Below, in pieces: positions 1-8,977 of a stretch of DNA of 64,000 bases. Source of the DNA: Roseiarcus sp963753135 (lineage in GTDB: Bacteria; Pseudomonadota; Alphaproteobacteria; Rhizobiales; Beijerinckiaceae); NCBI GenBank assembly GCA_963753135.1, contig CAVWBA010000001.1, positions 124,001 to 188,000 on the forward strand. Direction: 5' to 3'. The notes below the pieces were generated by a model that was not told the DNA's origin, did no database searches, and saw only the letters and a program-made list of their open reading frames with translations. Both the position numbers and the translations under genes were made by a program. Numbering within the stretch: position 1 is the first letter of the stretch; the number at the start of each line of letters is the position of its first letter.

Positions 1-763
1 ATTGCCTCGATCGCGTGCCGGCGCTGGTGAAGGCGAAGCCTGAGCTTGCGAAGGTCGAGCCGTTCCGCACTGTGCTGACGGGGAATCGCGAAGCGATAGC
101 GCGGCTCGGCGTGGAGGCTGCTCGTCAAGGTCGCCGCCGCAACCCTGACGGGCATGGACGTCGACACGTTCCGCGACGATGTCGCCAAATGGATCGCGGA
201 GGCGCGCGATCCGCGCTGGAAGCGGCCTTACACCGATCTCGTCTATGCGCCGCAAATCGAGCTTCTCAAATATCTCCGCAGCGTCGGCTACCGCACCTAT
301 ATCGTGACCGGCGGAGGGCAGGATTTCGTGCGCGTCTATGCGGAGCGGGTTTACGGCGTTCCGCCCGAGCAGGTGATCGGAACCGCGGGCGCGGTCGAGC
401 TACCAATATGGCGCGAAGGGTCCGGTCCTGATCAAGGAGCCGAAGCTCCTCATCAATGACGACAACGCCGGCAAGCCCGAAGGCATTCATCTCATGATTG
501 GCCGCCGACCGTACTTCGCCTTCGGCAATTCGACCGGCGATCGGCAGATGCTCGAATATACGAAGGCGGGCGCTGGCGTGCGCCTCGCGATGCTGGCGCT
601 CCACGACGACGGCGCGCGCGAATACGCCTACGGGCCCGCGCAGGGCCTGCCGGAGACCAAAGTCGGCCGCTTTCCGCCGGAGCTTTACGACGAGGCGACC
701 AAGGACGGCTGGATCGTCGTCAGCATGAAAAACGATTGGAAGCGCATCTTCGCCTTCGAGTAG
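1..763 (+). CDS. HAD-family phosphatase, 5' end outside window, two frame shifts
   Basis: C-terminal part of a haloacid dehalogenase-like (phosphoserine-phosphatase type) hydrolase; the nucleophile motif lies before the window. Visible are the second HAD motif in IVTGGG (about 301-318) and the late metal-binding motif GNSTGD (about 526-543). The protein is read in three successive frames, changing near 118 and near 400, and each change is one extra base; once they are removed the segment runs continuously to the TAG at 761-763. The family dephosphorylates small phosphorylated metabolites; the substrate cannot be read from the sequence. A repeat follows directly. The frame changes fit the window-wide insertion pattern better than genuine decay, but decay is not excluded. 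Confidence 0.6.
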
Positions 764-775
764 CGCACGTGCACA

Positions 776-895
776 TTCGGATGGAATCGTCATCGCGCGG
801 CCCCCCGGGCTTAGCGACCCGGGGGACGCGGCGATCCAGGAGTCGCGGCGCCGCTACGTGCCCCTGGATGCTCAGCTTCGGTCGCAATGACGATT
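776..895 (-). repeat. REP-like imperfect palindromic repeat, copy 1
   Basis: Non-coding stretch between the HAD gene and fabH. Read on the minus strand it starts with a CGTCATTGCGA-type box, contains GCATCCAGGGG and then GACTCCTGGATCGCCGCGTC, and closes with CGCGATGACGATTCCATC. The same blocks occur in the same order at 19545-19685 on the plus strand, with different spacer sequence. Inverted GATCCAGG/CCTGGATC arms and terminal TCGTCAT/ATGACGA arms would fold as a long hairpin. This architecture is typical of intergenic REP-type elements in alphaproteobacteria. Confidence 0.6.
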
Positions 896-926
896 GTGGT
901 TCGTGATGAAGCGCAGGCTCGCGCCT

Positions 927-1979
927 TCACCAGCGCAACAGCGCCGCGCCCCAGGTGAAGCCGCCGCCCATCGCTTCGATCATCACGAGATCGCCCGGCT
1001 TGATGCGCCCATCCTTGACGGCGATGTCGAGCGCAAGCGGGATCGAGGCGGCGGACGTGTTGCCGTGCTGGTCGACTGTGACGATGACCTTGTCGCGCGC
1101 AATGCCGAGCTTGTCGGCGGAAGCGTCAATGATGCGGCGATTGGCCTGATGCGGCACGAACCAGTCGATGTCGTCTGCCGTGACGCCCGCGTCGGCGAAG
1201 CATCCCAGGATTACGTCCGTCACCATGCCGACCGCGTGGCGGAACACTTCCTTGCCTTCCATCCGCAGATGGCCAACCGTGCCCGTGGTCGAGGGCCCGC
1301 CGTCGACGTAGAGCTTGTCGCGGTACCGGCCGTCCGCCCGCAGGCGCGAGGCGATCACGCCAGGCGAGGCGAGCCGTCCATCGCTTTCGCGCGCCTCGAG
1401 CACAATGGCTCCCGCCCCGTCGCCGAACAGGACGCAGGTCGTGCGATCATTCCAATCGAGAATTCGCGAAAAAGTCTCCGCTCCGATCACGAGCGCGCGC
1501 TTGTTTGAGCCGGACCGCAAGAATTTATCCGCTGTCACGACCGCGTAGACGAAGCCGCTGCAGACAGCCTGCATATCGAAAGCCGCGCCCTCGACGATGC
1601 CGAGAGCGGCCTGAACCTGAGTCGCGACCGCGGGAAAGGTGTAATCCGGCGTCGAGGTGGCGACGATGACGAGATCAATGTCGGCGGCCTCCAGACCGCC
1701 GCTGCGCAACGCCGCCTGAGCCGCATGAACCGCCAGTGAGGATGTTGTCTCGTCCGGGTCGGCGATATAGCGCTGGCGGATGCCGGTGCGCTGCACGATC
1801 CATTCATCCGACGTGTCGACCTTCGTCGCGAGTTCGGCGTTCGAGACGACACGCGCGGGCAGCGCGGCGCCAGTGCCGCGTACGCAGGCGCGGATCGAGC
1901 TTGGCGCGCGGTCGCGGGACGCTTCCAGTTCGGGGCCGCGCGCGCGACGGTCGACCGGCGGAGGGGATGCAAGGCTCAT
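927..1979 (-). CDS. fabH: 3-oxoacyl-ACP synthase III (FabH)
   Basis: Initiating condensing enzyme of type II fatty acid synthesis; joins acetyl-CoA to malonyl-ACP in the cytoplasm. The 350 residues carry the thiolase-fold catalytic triad: Cys in AVCSGFVYA, His in VPHQANRR and Asn in GNTSAASIP, plus the C-terminal glycine-rich GGGFTWG. The N-terminus is about 25 residues longer than usual because of an Arg/Pro-rich lead-in. The ATG at 1979 is kept because GGGAGA lies about 8 nt upstream. It starts 20 nt after the end of plsX and is very likely cotranscribed with it. Intact, with no frame problem. Confidence 0.95.
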   Translation of the reverse strand: MSLASPPPVDRRARGPELEASRDRAPSSIRACVRGTGAALPARVVSNAELATKVDTSDEWIVQRTGIRQRYIADPDETTSSLAVHAAQAALRSGGLEAADIDLVIVATSTPDYTFPAVATQVQAALGIVEGAAFDMQAVCSGFVYAVVTADKFLRSGSNKRALVIGAETFSRILDWNDRTTCVLFGDGAGAIVLEARESDGRLASPGVIASRLRADGRYRDKLYVDGGPSTTGTVGHLRMEGKEVFRHAVGMVTDVILGCFADAGVTADDIDWFVPHQANRRIIDASADKLGIARDKVIVTVDQHGNTSAASIPLALDIAVKDGRIKPGDLVMIEAMGGGFTWGAALLRW

Positions 1980-1998
1980 GAGCGGGAATCTCCCGTAA

Positions 1999-3057
1999 TC
2001 AAGATTGGGTGGCGCGCGAACGCGCGGGCATGGGGCGGAAACCGTTGGCGTGGGCGATCATTTCCCTGATCTTGCCAAGCAATTCTTGCCGAACCATGTC
2101 GTAGGCTAATTCCACGGCGCCGGCGTAGCTCTCGGCGTCGGCGCCGCCATGAGCCTTGATGATGACGCCGTCAAGCCCCAAAAACACGCCGCCGCTGGCG
2201 CGCGGGCTCATTTTCGCTCGCAACGCGGCGATCGCCTTGCGCGCGAACAGGAAGCCGATGCGCGACATGAGATCGTGGTTCATGGCCTCGCGCATGTATT
2301 GACCGAGCTGCCTTGCGGTGCCCTCGGCCGTCTTGAGCGCGATGTTGCCGGTGAAGCCTTCGGTGACGAAAACGTCGACTGCGCCCTTGCCCAGATCGTC
2401 GCCTTCAACGAAGCCTTGATAGCGCATATTCGGCAGGTTGGCCTCACGCAGCACCCGCCCCGCCGCCTTCACCTCCTCAACGCCCTTGATCTCTTCCGTC
2501 CCGACATTGAGGAGACCGACGGTGGGAGAATCGATGTGGAAGACAATTCGCGCCATCGCCGCGCCCATCACCGCCAGATCGACGAGATGCTGCGCATCGC
2601 CGCCGATGGTCGCGCCAACGTCGAGCACGATCGATTCGCCGCGCAATGTCGGCCACATCGCCGCGATCGCTGGCCGCTCGATCGGCGCCATCGTGTGCAG
2701 GCAGAATGTGGCCATCGCCATCAAGGCGCCGGTGTTGCCGGCGGAGACTGCGCAATCGGCCGCCCCCGACTTCACCGCTTCGATCGCCTGCCACATCGAC
2801 GAGACGCGCCTTCCGGTGCGCAGAGCCTGGCTCGGCTTGTCGCTCATCTTGACCGCGACGTCGCTATGAAAAACGCGCGACCGGGCGGCCAGCCGGGGAT
2901 GACGCTTCAGGATGGGGCCGATTACGGCCTGGTCGCCATAGAGAAGAAACTCAATGTCTGGATGGCGTTCGAGCGCCACGGCCGCAGCGGACAGTACGAT
3001 CGTCGGCCCGTGATCGCCCCCCATCGCATCCAGAGCTATGCGAATGTCGCCTGCCAT
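1999..3057 (-). CDS. plsX: phosphate acyltransferase PlsX
   Basis: Converts acyl-ACP to acyl-phosphate for the PlsY step of phosphatidic acid synthesis; a soluble, peripherally membrane-associated enzyme. The family start IALDAMGGDHGP follows directly on the chosen ATG at 3057 (MAGDIRI), giving 352 residues, the usual length. The frame is open for 35 codons upstream, but that extension is Arg-rich and unlike the family. Conserved glycine-rich stretches such as SAGNTGALMA and GFTGNIALKTAEG are present. It heads the plsX-fabH pair. The usual rpmF neighbour is absent here; a DUF1097 membrane protein lies upstream instead. Confidence 0.95.
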   Translation of the reverse strand: MAGDIRIALDAMGGDHGPTIVLSAAAVALERHPDIEFLLYGDQAVIGPILKRHPRLAARSRVFHSDVAVKMSDKPSQALRTGRRVSSMWQAIEAVKSGAADCAVSAGNTGALMAMATFCLHTMAPIERPAIAAMWPTLRGESIVLDVGATIGGDAQHLVDLAVMGAAMARIVFHIDSPTVGLLNVGTEEIKGVEEVKAAGRVLREANLPNMRYQGFVEGDDLGKGAVDVFVTEGFTGNIALKTAEGTARQLGQYMREAMNHDLMSRIGFLFARKAIAALRAKMSPRASGGVFLGLDGVIIKAHGGADAESYAGAVELAYDMVRQELLGKIREMIAHANGFRPMPARSRATQS

Positions 3058-3408
3058 TCGTTCGTCCGACCGCCCGAGCGCGTTGCCCGGACGGCGCGGC
3101 GCGGCGCGACAATAGCGGCTCCGCCGTCCAAGGCAACGCAAGAAACTCGCGACCGGCTGCAAGCCAGCGACGTTCCTTTCGACGGCGCAGTGCGTTGCGC
3201 AATCACATCAATGTTAACGAAGAGAACTGACTGAAACCGCGGCAGCCGTCAAAACGCTGCGGCCAAATTCAATGGCTCTCGGCCGCGACAAAAAGCGCCG
3301 GCGCCCTCGCCATCTTGAAATTCTTTCGGCGGAATAAAGTGCTTCGCCATGGGCCGCGAGGCGTCCACGATTCGCTGCAATCGCAAAGCTCGCGGCCCTG
3401 TTTCGCCC
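3058..3408. other. intergenic gap without a recognised gene
   Basis: About 350 bases between the plsX start and the end of the DUF1097 gene. No frame encodes a recognisable protein and no clear hairpin or RNA was seen. It presumably holds the plsX-fabH promoter. Confidence 0.5.
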
Positions 3409-3957
3409 TCAGTGGGCAGTGGTCTCGGCCCGCACGCGCTGCGGCTGCTCCTTGACCAGCGCGAGGGCGACCTTTTGAGAAATGTAGCCGAGGATCGCGC
3501 CGATGATCAGGGAAATCACGCCAACAACAAAGGGGTTCTCGAGCGAGGCCGATGTGACGGCGCCGAGCTTGTTGCCCGTCAAGGCGAGACCGGCGACAGC
3601 CGCGTATCCGAGCACGCCCGCCGGAATGTCGCTCAGCATGGGCGCCTTCGCCGCATATACAAGAATGAAAACCGTGATGAGGACGCATATCGCGGCCCAC
3701 AACGGAACGCCAAGGGCGCCGCCAAGCGGGATCTGGGTGACCAGGAGCAGCGCGATGAGGGCCATGATGGCGCCGAATATATTGTTGGTGAGCGCCTTAG
3801 TGAGTCCCTCCTCCTTGCCGCCGCAATGGTAAAACGTCGCCCAGGCGATGAACGCAACCCAGATTTGCAAGCCGAGGCCGATGGGCGACAAAAGCACAAA
3901 TGTCGCAATGCCCCCGAGCACGCCTATGCTAAGCGCCAATGCTGTAATGAGATCCAT
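3409..3957 (-). CDS. DUF1097 family membrane protein
   Basis: 182-residue integral membrane protein with about five hydrophobic helices (for example LITALALSIGVLGGIATFVL at the N-terminus and VVGVISLIIGAILGYI near the C-terminus). The pattern, including WVAFIAWATFYHCGG, matches the DUF1097 family of unknown function. The ATG at 3957 is chosen because GGGAGGAAG lies directly upstream; a longer frame exists but has no such site. It sits inside the otherwise conserved YceD - plsX order, 140 bases after the YceD gene, and may have its own promoter. No transport substrate can be proposed. Confidence 0.7.
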   Translation of the reverse strand: MDLITALALSIGVLGGIATFVLLSPIGLGLQIWVAFIAWATFYHCGGKEEGLTKALTNNIFGAIMALIALLLVTQIPLGGALGVPLWAAICVLITVFILVYAAKAPMLSDIPAGVLGYAAVAGLALTGNKLGAVTSASLENPFVVGVISLIIGAILGYISQKVALALVKEQPQRVRAETTAH

Positions 3958-4099
3958 AGCTTCCTCCCTCGTCGCGATGCGCTTTATGGTTGCGCTAGCT
4001 TGACACGGAGCTAGTTTCCCAGCGCCGGGGACCATTATAGCTTGTGCCTAAATTCTGCGCAATGCCCTTAGCCCGCCACCGGACTGCGACAATCCTGCC

Positions 4100-4645
4100 C
4101 TAATCGGATCGCCGTTTGTTCTGCTCGGTCAGCAGCGCGGCGAATGGCGAGTCCGTTGGCTCCGAATCCGGGCGCTCCTCGTCGAACGCCACGCCCGGCT
4201 TGCGCGGATAAGGGTCAAGTCCGAGAGCCAGGAACTCCGCCGTGAGCGCACCGAGATCGATTGTTCCGTCAATGATGGGATCAGGCTCGTCTTCGTCGAC
4301 GAGCGAAACCGTCTGCGTTTCCTTTGTCGCCACGGATCCAGAATTGGCCCCTGTCTGCGGCGCGAACCGCACGTCCACCTCCTCGTCGACGGTCACTGGA
4401 AATGGGTCAAGCGAAACGACACAGGTTTGAGTGACCTCCCCATGGACGGCGCCGGTAACGCGCGCCCCGCCCTGGCCCCAAGGGTCGAGGCGCAACGTCG
4501 CCGTCAAAGCCGCGATCGCCGGAAGCCGATAGAACGACGCCAGCTCTTCCCGCTCGGCGGGAGCAGCCTCAATGGCCATGGCTTGACCTTCGCGAGGAAT
4601 GGCGGCGACCCGCACGACGCGAGAGAAAGGCTTCTCTTCAGTCAT
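4100..4645 (-). CDS. YceD/DUF177 family protein
   Basis: 181-residue acidic protein of the DUF177 (YceD) family, which in bacteria typically lies next to rpmF/plsX; members have been linked to 23S rRNA accumulation. Family features are the VTGAVHGEVTQTCVVSLDPF region with a single conserved Cys, the central acidic stretch DEDEPDPIIDGTIDLG, and the terminal DSPFAALLTEQNKRR block. The ATG at 4645 is used; it overlaps the end of the bc1 chaperone gene by 8 bases, so the two are translationally coupled. Intact. Confidence 0.85.
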   Translation of the reverse strand: MTEEKPFSRVVRVAAIPREGQAMAIEAAPAEREELASFYRLPAIAALTATLRLDPWGQGGARVTGAVHGEVTQTCVVSLDPFPVTVDEEVDVRFAPQTGANSGSVATKETQTVSLVDEDEPDPIIDGTIDLGALTAEFLALGLDPYPRKPGVAFDEERPDSEPTDSPFAALLTEQNKRRSD

Positions 4646-5202
4646 GACGAACTCCGGCGCCGATCGAGCCAAGCGGGAAGCGAAAGCGGCCAGCCGTGAA
4701 AGCCTCAATCGGGACCGCAGCCAAGGCGGCGTCAAGTGAAGCGACATGGCAGGCCAGCGCTTCCGCTTTCGGCGCTGCCTCACGATCCGCAGCGCCGTAA
4801 ACATTCCGGGCGAGCGCCGCGGCGAGGTCCGCCGACGAACCGCCGTCCAGCGCAGCCGCATATGCGCCGTTGCGGCCATAAAAGGCGCTTCCCATCACCT
4901 TCAGGCGCTTCGCCACGCCGATATCCGATAGGCCCACCTCGCGCAGCGTGTCGTCGAAATGGGAGAACAGGCTGTTCACCAGATCCTGAGCGACTGCGTC
5001 GGCGACGCCGCCCAGCGCCGCCAGCCGACGCAGGACGAGCCCAGCATGCAGCGTCAGAAGCTCGAAATCGGCCGTCGATTCGATCGGGCGCCCCTAGCGC
5101 CTCGTACAGCGCCGGGCGGCGCGCGGCGGCCACGATCTCGCCTCGAATCTGCTCGATGACTGCTCTGCTGGCGCGCCGCGCGCGCCACTGGGCCAAGATC
5201 AT
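4638..5202 (-). CDS. ubiquinol-cytochrome c chaperone (CBP3-like), one frame shift
   Basis: Assembly chaperone for cytochrome b of the bc1 complex (Ubiq_cyt_C_chap/CBP3 family). N-terminal part: MILAQWRARRASRAVIEQIR and ALYEALGAPDRIDGRF; C-terminal part: LVNSLFSHFDDTLREVGLSD followed by VGVAK-type KRLKVMGSAFYGR. The two parts lie in different frames; the junction is a run of three A at 5065-5067 that should be two (plus strand), which restores a 187-residue protein with the family core FELLTLHAGLVLRRL. It overlaps the YceD gene and is divergent from bamE, the standard alphaproteobacterial order. An essential-type gene broken at a homopolymer is best explained as a sequence error. Confidence 0.8.
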
Positions 5203-5309
5203 AACGATGTCCTGCGAGCAGCACCTTGCGCCTTGCTCTGATCAGGGTTCATGAGTTAGGCATCCGCGCCCGCTCTGGCAAGGCGAAAGACGGATCGAAG
5301 AGAGACGGA

Positions 5310-5765
5310 ATGCGAATGGCGCCCAAGGTCCATCGTCGAGCAACGTTGGCGTTGGCCCTTTGCGCAGCGCTTACGGTTAGCGGGTGCCTTGGCTACGAGG
5401 GCGACTTCGACCGCGGTTATCAGGTCGACGAGGACACGCTGTCCCAGGTCAAGGTCGGCGCGACGACCAAGCCGGAAGCGCTCGCGCTGCTTGGCACCCC
5501 TTCGACGACTTCGACGGTCGGCGGCGACGCCTGGTATTATATCGGGCAAAAGATGCAGCACACCTTGTCGTTCATGCCGGTCAAGATGACCGATCAGCAT
5601 GTGCTCGCGGTCTATTTCGACAAGAGCGGCAAGGTCGATCGCATCGCCAATTACGGCATGAAAGACGGCAAGGTGTTCGACTTCGTGAGCCGCACGACCC
5701 CGACTGGCGGCTCGGAGCCCGACTTCCTCAAGAACATCATGGGCGGCCTGTTCAAGTTCACCTAA
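5310..5765 (+). CDS. bamE: outer membrane assembly lipoprotein BamE (SmpA/OmlA)
   Basis: Small lipoprotein of the BAM complex that inserts beta-barrel proteins in the outer membrane. A signal peptide ends in the lipobox TVSGC, with the lipidated Cys about 27 residues from the start. The SmpA/OmlA domain follows, with the hallmark VKVGATTKPEALALLGTPST and DAWYYIGQK. Start at ATG 5310 (an alternative is 5316); the frame extends further upstream without signal-peptide logic. Divergent from the bc1 chaperone/YceD genes, as in many alphaproteobacteria, with a short shared promoter region of about 110 bases. About 151 residues, the normal size; intact. Confidence 0.9.
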   Translation: MRMAPKVHRRATLALALCAALTVSGCLGYEGDFDRGYQVDEDTLSQVKVGATTKPEALALLGTPSTTSTVGGDAWYYIGQKMQHTLSFMPVKMTDQHVLAVYFDKSGKVDRIANYGMKDGKVFDFVSRTTPTGGSEPDFLKNIMGGLFKFT

Positions 5766-5928
5766 TAGCGCGGGCGGACATTCCGGCCTCATTGCGGCGC
5801 GCCGCCCGAGATGAAACCGGGCGCTGTTATATGATTGCGATACGCCAGGGCTGCCCGATGCGAATTCCGGGGACGCTCACGCCTCGTCGGGCGAAGGAAA
5901 TGCGCACGCCGTCCGCCGCCCTTCCGCG

Positions 5929-6465
5929 CTAGGCCGCGGTTCTGCGCAGCGGTCCCTTGCGCCGGGTCGCCGCAAACCCGAGCCCGGCGAAGCCGATGAG
6001 CATCATCGCCCAGGTCGAGGCCTCGGGCGCGGCGGCGGGAAGTCTCGCGCCGCCGCCCACCTCGACCGCGTTGCTCGTGCTGGAGCCGCCAGTCCAAGCG
6101 ACACTGCTCAGCGTGAGATTCGCAGCCCCCAGATTTTGATCGAAGCGGATAAAGAGATCGTTCGAGGTCGCGGAGTCGACATAGAAGAGCACATTGTCGC
6201 CGCTTTCTTGCGGCTCGTATGTTCCCGCCTCCTGGCCTGATCCGGTGACGACGATGTCGTCAGCGAACAAGCTGTCGCCCGGAGGGTTGATCGTGAAGGT
6301 TCCTGTAAGCACCGCGCTGTCCAGGTCCGCGAAAGTGAAGTGCGTGAAGAGGCCGAAAGTGTAGGTCAGAACATCGGCGCTAGCCGGCCCCGCCGCAAAC
6401 AGGGCGGCCGTCAGGAACATGGCGCCGGCGACGGCCGCGCGCTTCAACGGATACGAAATCGCCAT
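5929..6465 (-). CDS. PEP-CTERM sorting-domain secreted protein
   Basis: 178-residue exported protein. The N-terminal signal peptide (AAVAGAMFLTAALFAAGPASA) precedes a beta-rich passenger. The C-terminus is a PEP-CTERM signal: the APEASTWAMM motif (PEP-like), a hydrophobic helix (LIGFAGLGFAA) and the basic tail TRRKGPLRR. Such tails are processed by exosortase, with anchoring or release at the outer surface. Start ATG 6465 lies 3 bases after the stop of the preceding PEP-CTERM gene; its ribosome site GGGGA is inside that gene's end, so expression should be coupled. Function of the passenger is unknown. Confidence 0.85.
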   Translation of the reverse strand: MAISYPLKRAAVAGAMFLTAALFAAGPASADVLTYTFGLFTHFTFADLDSAVLTGTFTINPPGDSLFADDIVVTGSGQEAGTYEPQESGDNVLFYVDSATSNDLFIRFDQNLGAANLTLSSVAWTGGSSTSNAVEVGGGARLPAAAPEASTWAMMLIGFAGLGFAATRRKGPLRRTAA

Positions 6466-6467
6466 CG

Positions 6468-7182
6468 TCAGATCCCCTTCTGGTTCATCGCCATGCGGCG
6501 CGGACATTCGCCTCGCACGGAAAAGCGTTTGCGCCCGAAAGCCGCGTAGCCGAGGGCGGCGAAGCCAAGAGCCATCATCGCCCAGGTCGAGAGCTCGGGA
6601 ACCGCGCTCGGCGTAGCGCCGAAAATCTCATATTTGAGAAGCCGAGACGACGGTTTCCCACGGGCCCCCGTCTATGGAGTAATAGAGCGGGCTTTCGGGC
6701 GACCCTCCTCCGAGGAAGAACACGTCGCCCGGCATGTCGAGCGCAAGGAAATACTCCGCGCCGCTCTCGAGCAGGATCGGCGGCCCGCTGTAGCCCGCGC
6801 TGATCAGCGTCGCGGTCTCCTCCGGTCCCGGCGCGCTCAGCGTTCCGCTCGTCCACAGCGGCGCAGAGGCAGGACCGCCGCCGCTCGACGCCGCATAGAG
6901 AGCCATCGAGAACGTCTGCGGGTTTCCGAGGAAATCGCCGTTGAGCATATAGGCTGCGGCACCCGTGAAGTCGTAAGAATCAGCGAGCGTGAAGCCGACG
7001 GCGGCGACGAAGTCGGGCCTTCCGACGCCGCACGAGCAATTGCCTCCTTCATATGTGCTGAAGACCACCGCCGCTCGGGCGGGATGCGTGAGAAGCGCCG
7101 GCAGGCTGCCGACGAGCGCCAACACGACCATGGCCGCGCGGAGGACGCGAAGCCGCGCCGCGCGCATTGTTGCCCGATTCAT
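6468..7182 (-). CDS. second PEP-CTERM secreted protein, one frame shift
   Basis: The signal peptide (LRVLRAAMVVLALVGSLPALLTHPARA) begins at ATG 7182, preceded by GAGATG. The passenger contains FSTYEGGNCSCG, several Ser/Gly-rich strands and DMPGDVFFLGGGSP. The first frame ends at 6628, but moving by one base near 6640-6650 continues as YEIFGATPSAVPELSTWAMM, then ALGFAALGYAAF and GRKR, a textbook PEP-CTERM tail, ending at 6468-6470. Repaired length is about 237 residues. It is upstream of and almost touching the other PEP-CTERM gene, so the two probably act together at the cell surface. Confidence 0.75.
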
Positions 7183-7292
7183 CACATCTCGCCCCCGCTT
7201 AGCTGGCACGGCCCCGCAGCTCATTGAAACACACGGAGTCTCAGCGAACCAACGTCAGGTTGGCAGGGTTTCCCGATCGGCGCAGTCATCAT

Positions 7293-8413
7293 ATGATGAC
7301 AGAACACCAAGTCAGTTGCGGGGGCCGCCGTGGGGCAAAGGGCTTTGACAGCTTTCCCGCGCTCGTCGATTCGATCTACGAGGCTGCTTTCTTTCCGGAG
7401 CACTGGGACGCCGTGCTGACGGACGTGGGCGCGGCGAGGCCTCCGGCCTCGTCATGGTGTTCGACGGCGCCCGGCCGGTCGGGTTCCGCGCGACGCCGAT
7501 CATTCACGACGTCATCCACGCCGCGGCGTCGAGCCGGGACGGCCCGAATCCGCGCGCGGCCTATTCGCTCAGGAACCCGTTTCGCGGCTTTGTCCGCACC
7601 CACGACTATTTCCCGCCCGAGATCCTGAGCACCGATCCCGGCCATGCCCGCAGGCTCGCCATCGGCCTCGACAGCGAGGCGAGCTCGGTCACGATCATGC
7701 CGACCGGCGACCTCGTCGTTTTTTCATTCGACCACTGGGAGCGCGAGGGACCGCACCGCAAGCAGGATCTCGCCGCGCTGAACGCCCTTTACCCGCATCT
7801 TGCGCGCACCGCGCTCATCGCCGCGCGCCTTGGGCTCGAGCGCGCCGAGGCCGCCGCCAGCGCGCTTCAGACGATCGGACTGCCGGCGGCCGTTCTCGCG
7901 CATTCGGGGCGGGTCCTGTCGACCAACAGCGCGTTCGACCGGCTGCCCGGCCTCTTTCCGTCCGGCGCCTTCGGGCGCCTCGCCCTCGCGGATCGCCGCG
8001 CGCATCGTCTGCTGCAGGGGGCGCTGAATCCGGCCGCGCCGGCGATCCGGTCCATTCCGGTTGCGGAAGAGGAAGGCCGGCCGGCCGGCGTCCTGCACGT
8101 GCTGCCGCTGCGCCGGAACGCGCACGATATTTTCTCGGGCGGCGACACGCTGATCGCCGCGACCGCGTTGAGGAAGTCGTCGTCCGCGCCGTCGCCCGCG
8201 GTCCTCGAAGGCCTGTTCGACTTCACCCAGTCGGAGGTATCTTTCGCAGCCGCGCTCGCGCAGGGCCTGACCGTGAGCGAGGCCTCTCGACAATGCGGAC
8301 TGACGGAAAGATCGAGGCGGACCTATCTCGCGCGGATCTTCGCCAAGACCGGAACGCACCGCCAGGCGGAGCTCGTCACGCTGCTCGCTTCCGCGCACCC
8401 GTTCGAGCGATGA
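7293..8413 (+). CDS. LuxR-type helix-turn-helix regulator, one frame shift
   Basis: About 370 residues after repair. The N-terminal part (FPALVDSIYEAAFFPEHWDAVL) is in one frame and the rest (SGLVMVFDGARPVGFRA onward) in another; the switch is near 7430-7440. The middle looks like a sensory domain. The C-terminus is a LuxR/GerE-like DNA-binding domain: FDFTQSEVSFAAALAQGLTV, then EASRQCGLTERSRRTYLARI and FAKTGTHRQAELVTLL. It is divergent from the PEP-CTERM pair, with about 110 bases between starts, so it is a plausible regulator of them; no operator could be identified. The start at 7293 or 7296 is uncertain. Confidence 0.7.
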
Positions 8414-8611
8414 TTGTCTTTGCGGGCCTTGGCTTCACCGGGGTCCGCAGGAGGCCGAACCGCCGTCGCGGGCGCCTGATCCGGGTCCAGCGCTGGCCGT
8501 CGGCGCGAGCCCGCGTTGACCTGACACATCGCGGCGCGCATGGGCCGGGCATTGTCGAAAGTCCTTAAGGCTCGCGCGGCGCGCGGGATTCGAACCGCAA
8601 GGCAGCAAGTG

Positions 8612-8825
8612 TCGACAAAGGCTTGCAGAAAATCAGAACATCGGGTACATTCGGGCCATGAACAATTCCGCGCTTCCGCATGGCCTCGTTCCGGGCCGCG
8701 TTCCCGTCGCCTTGAGCGGCGCAGAGAAGGGGGGCTAAAAAATATTCGCTCGATTTTCCCGCGTAAACCAATTGATAAGTCACGATTTGGACGAGAGAAT
8801 CCAAAGAAATCCAAGAAAATCCGAG
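8612..8825 (-). repeat. dispersed repeat A (related to 31540-31760)
   Basis: Read on the minus strand this segment aligns with 31540-31760 (plus) over its length at roughly three quarters identity by eye. Shared blocks are TTTGGATTCTCTCGTCC, GACTTATCAA, TTACGCGGG, CGGAACG, CATGCGGAAG and TTCTGATTTTCTGCA. It sits in the 560-base gap between the regulator and the H+-pyrophosphatase. On the plus strand it carries a short reading frame at 8658-8738 whose first codons (MNNSALPHGL) resemble those in the other two copies, but the frame is degenerate after that. No transposase or flanking duplication was seen. Confidence 0.6.
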
Positions 8826-8961
8826 TGCCTGAATCGGGCGTTTCCGCGCACAGACGCGACGCGCCAAGACAATCCAAATTTGCCGCCCTTGAACCGGCGC
8901 GGGCGGACCGCCGCTCGCGAGCCGCGCCGCCCGGCCCCGCGCGCGGCCGCCCCTTGAGGCT

Positions 8962-8977
8962 GGGGCGCCGGCGCCCC
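8962..8977 (-). terminator. GC-rich hairpin directly after hppA
   Basis: A perfect 16-base palindrome (GGGGCGCC followed by GGCGCCCC) touches the hppA stop codon. It can form a strong stem and may end the transcript. There is no T-run after it on the minus strand, so an intrinsic terminator is only a possibility. Confidence 0.35.

Noticed and set aside
8580..8660. tRNA gene on the minus strand, suggested by GGTTCGAATCC at about 8587-8597
   Set aside because: The T-stem does not pair fully, no matching acceptor stem or anticodon arm was found, and the stretch overlaps the end of the dispersed repeat.
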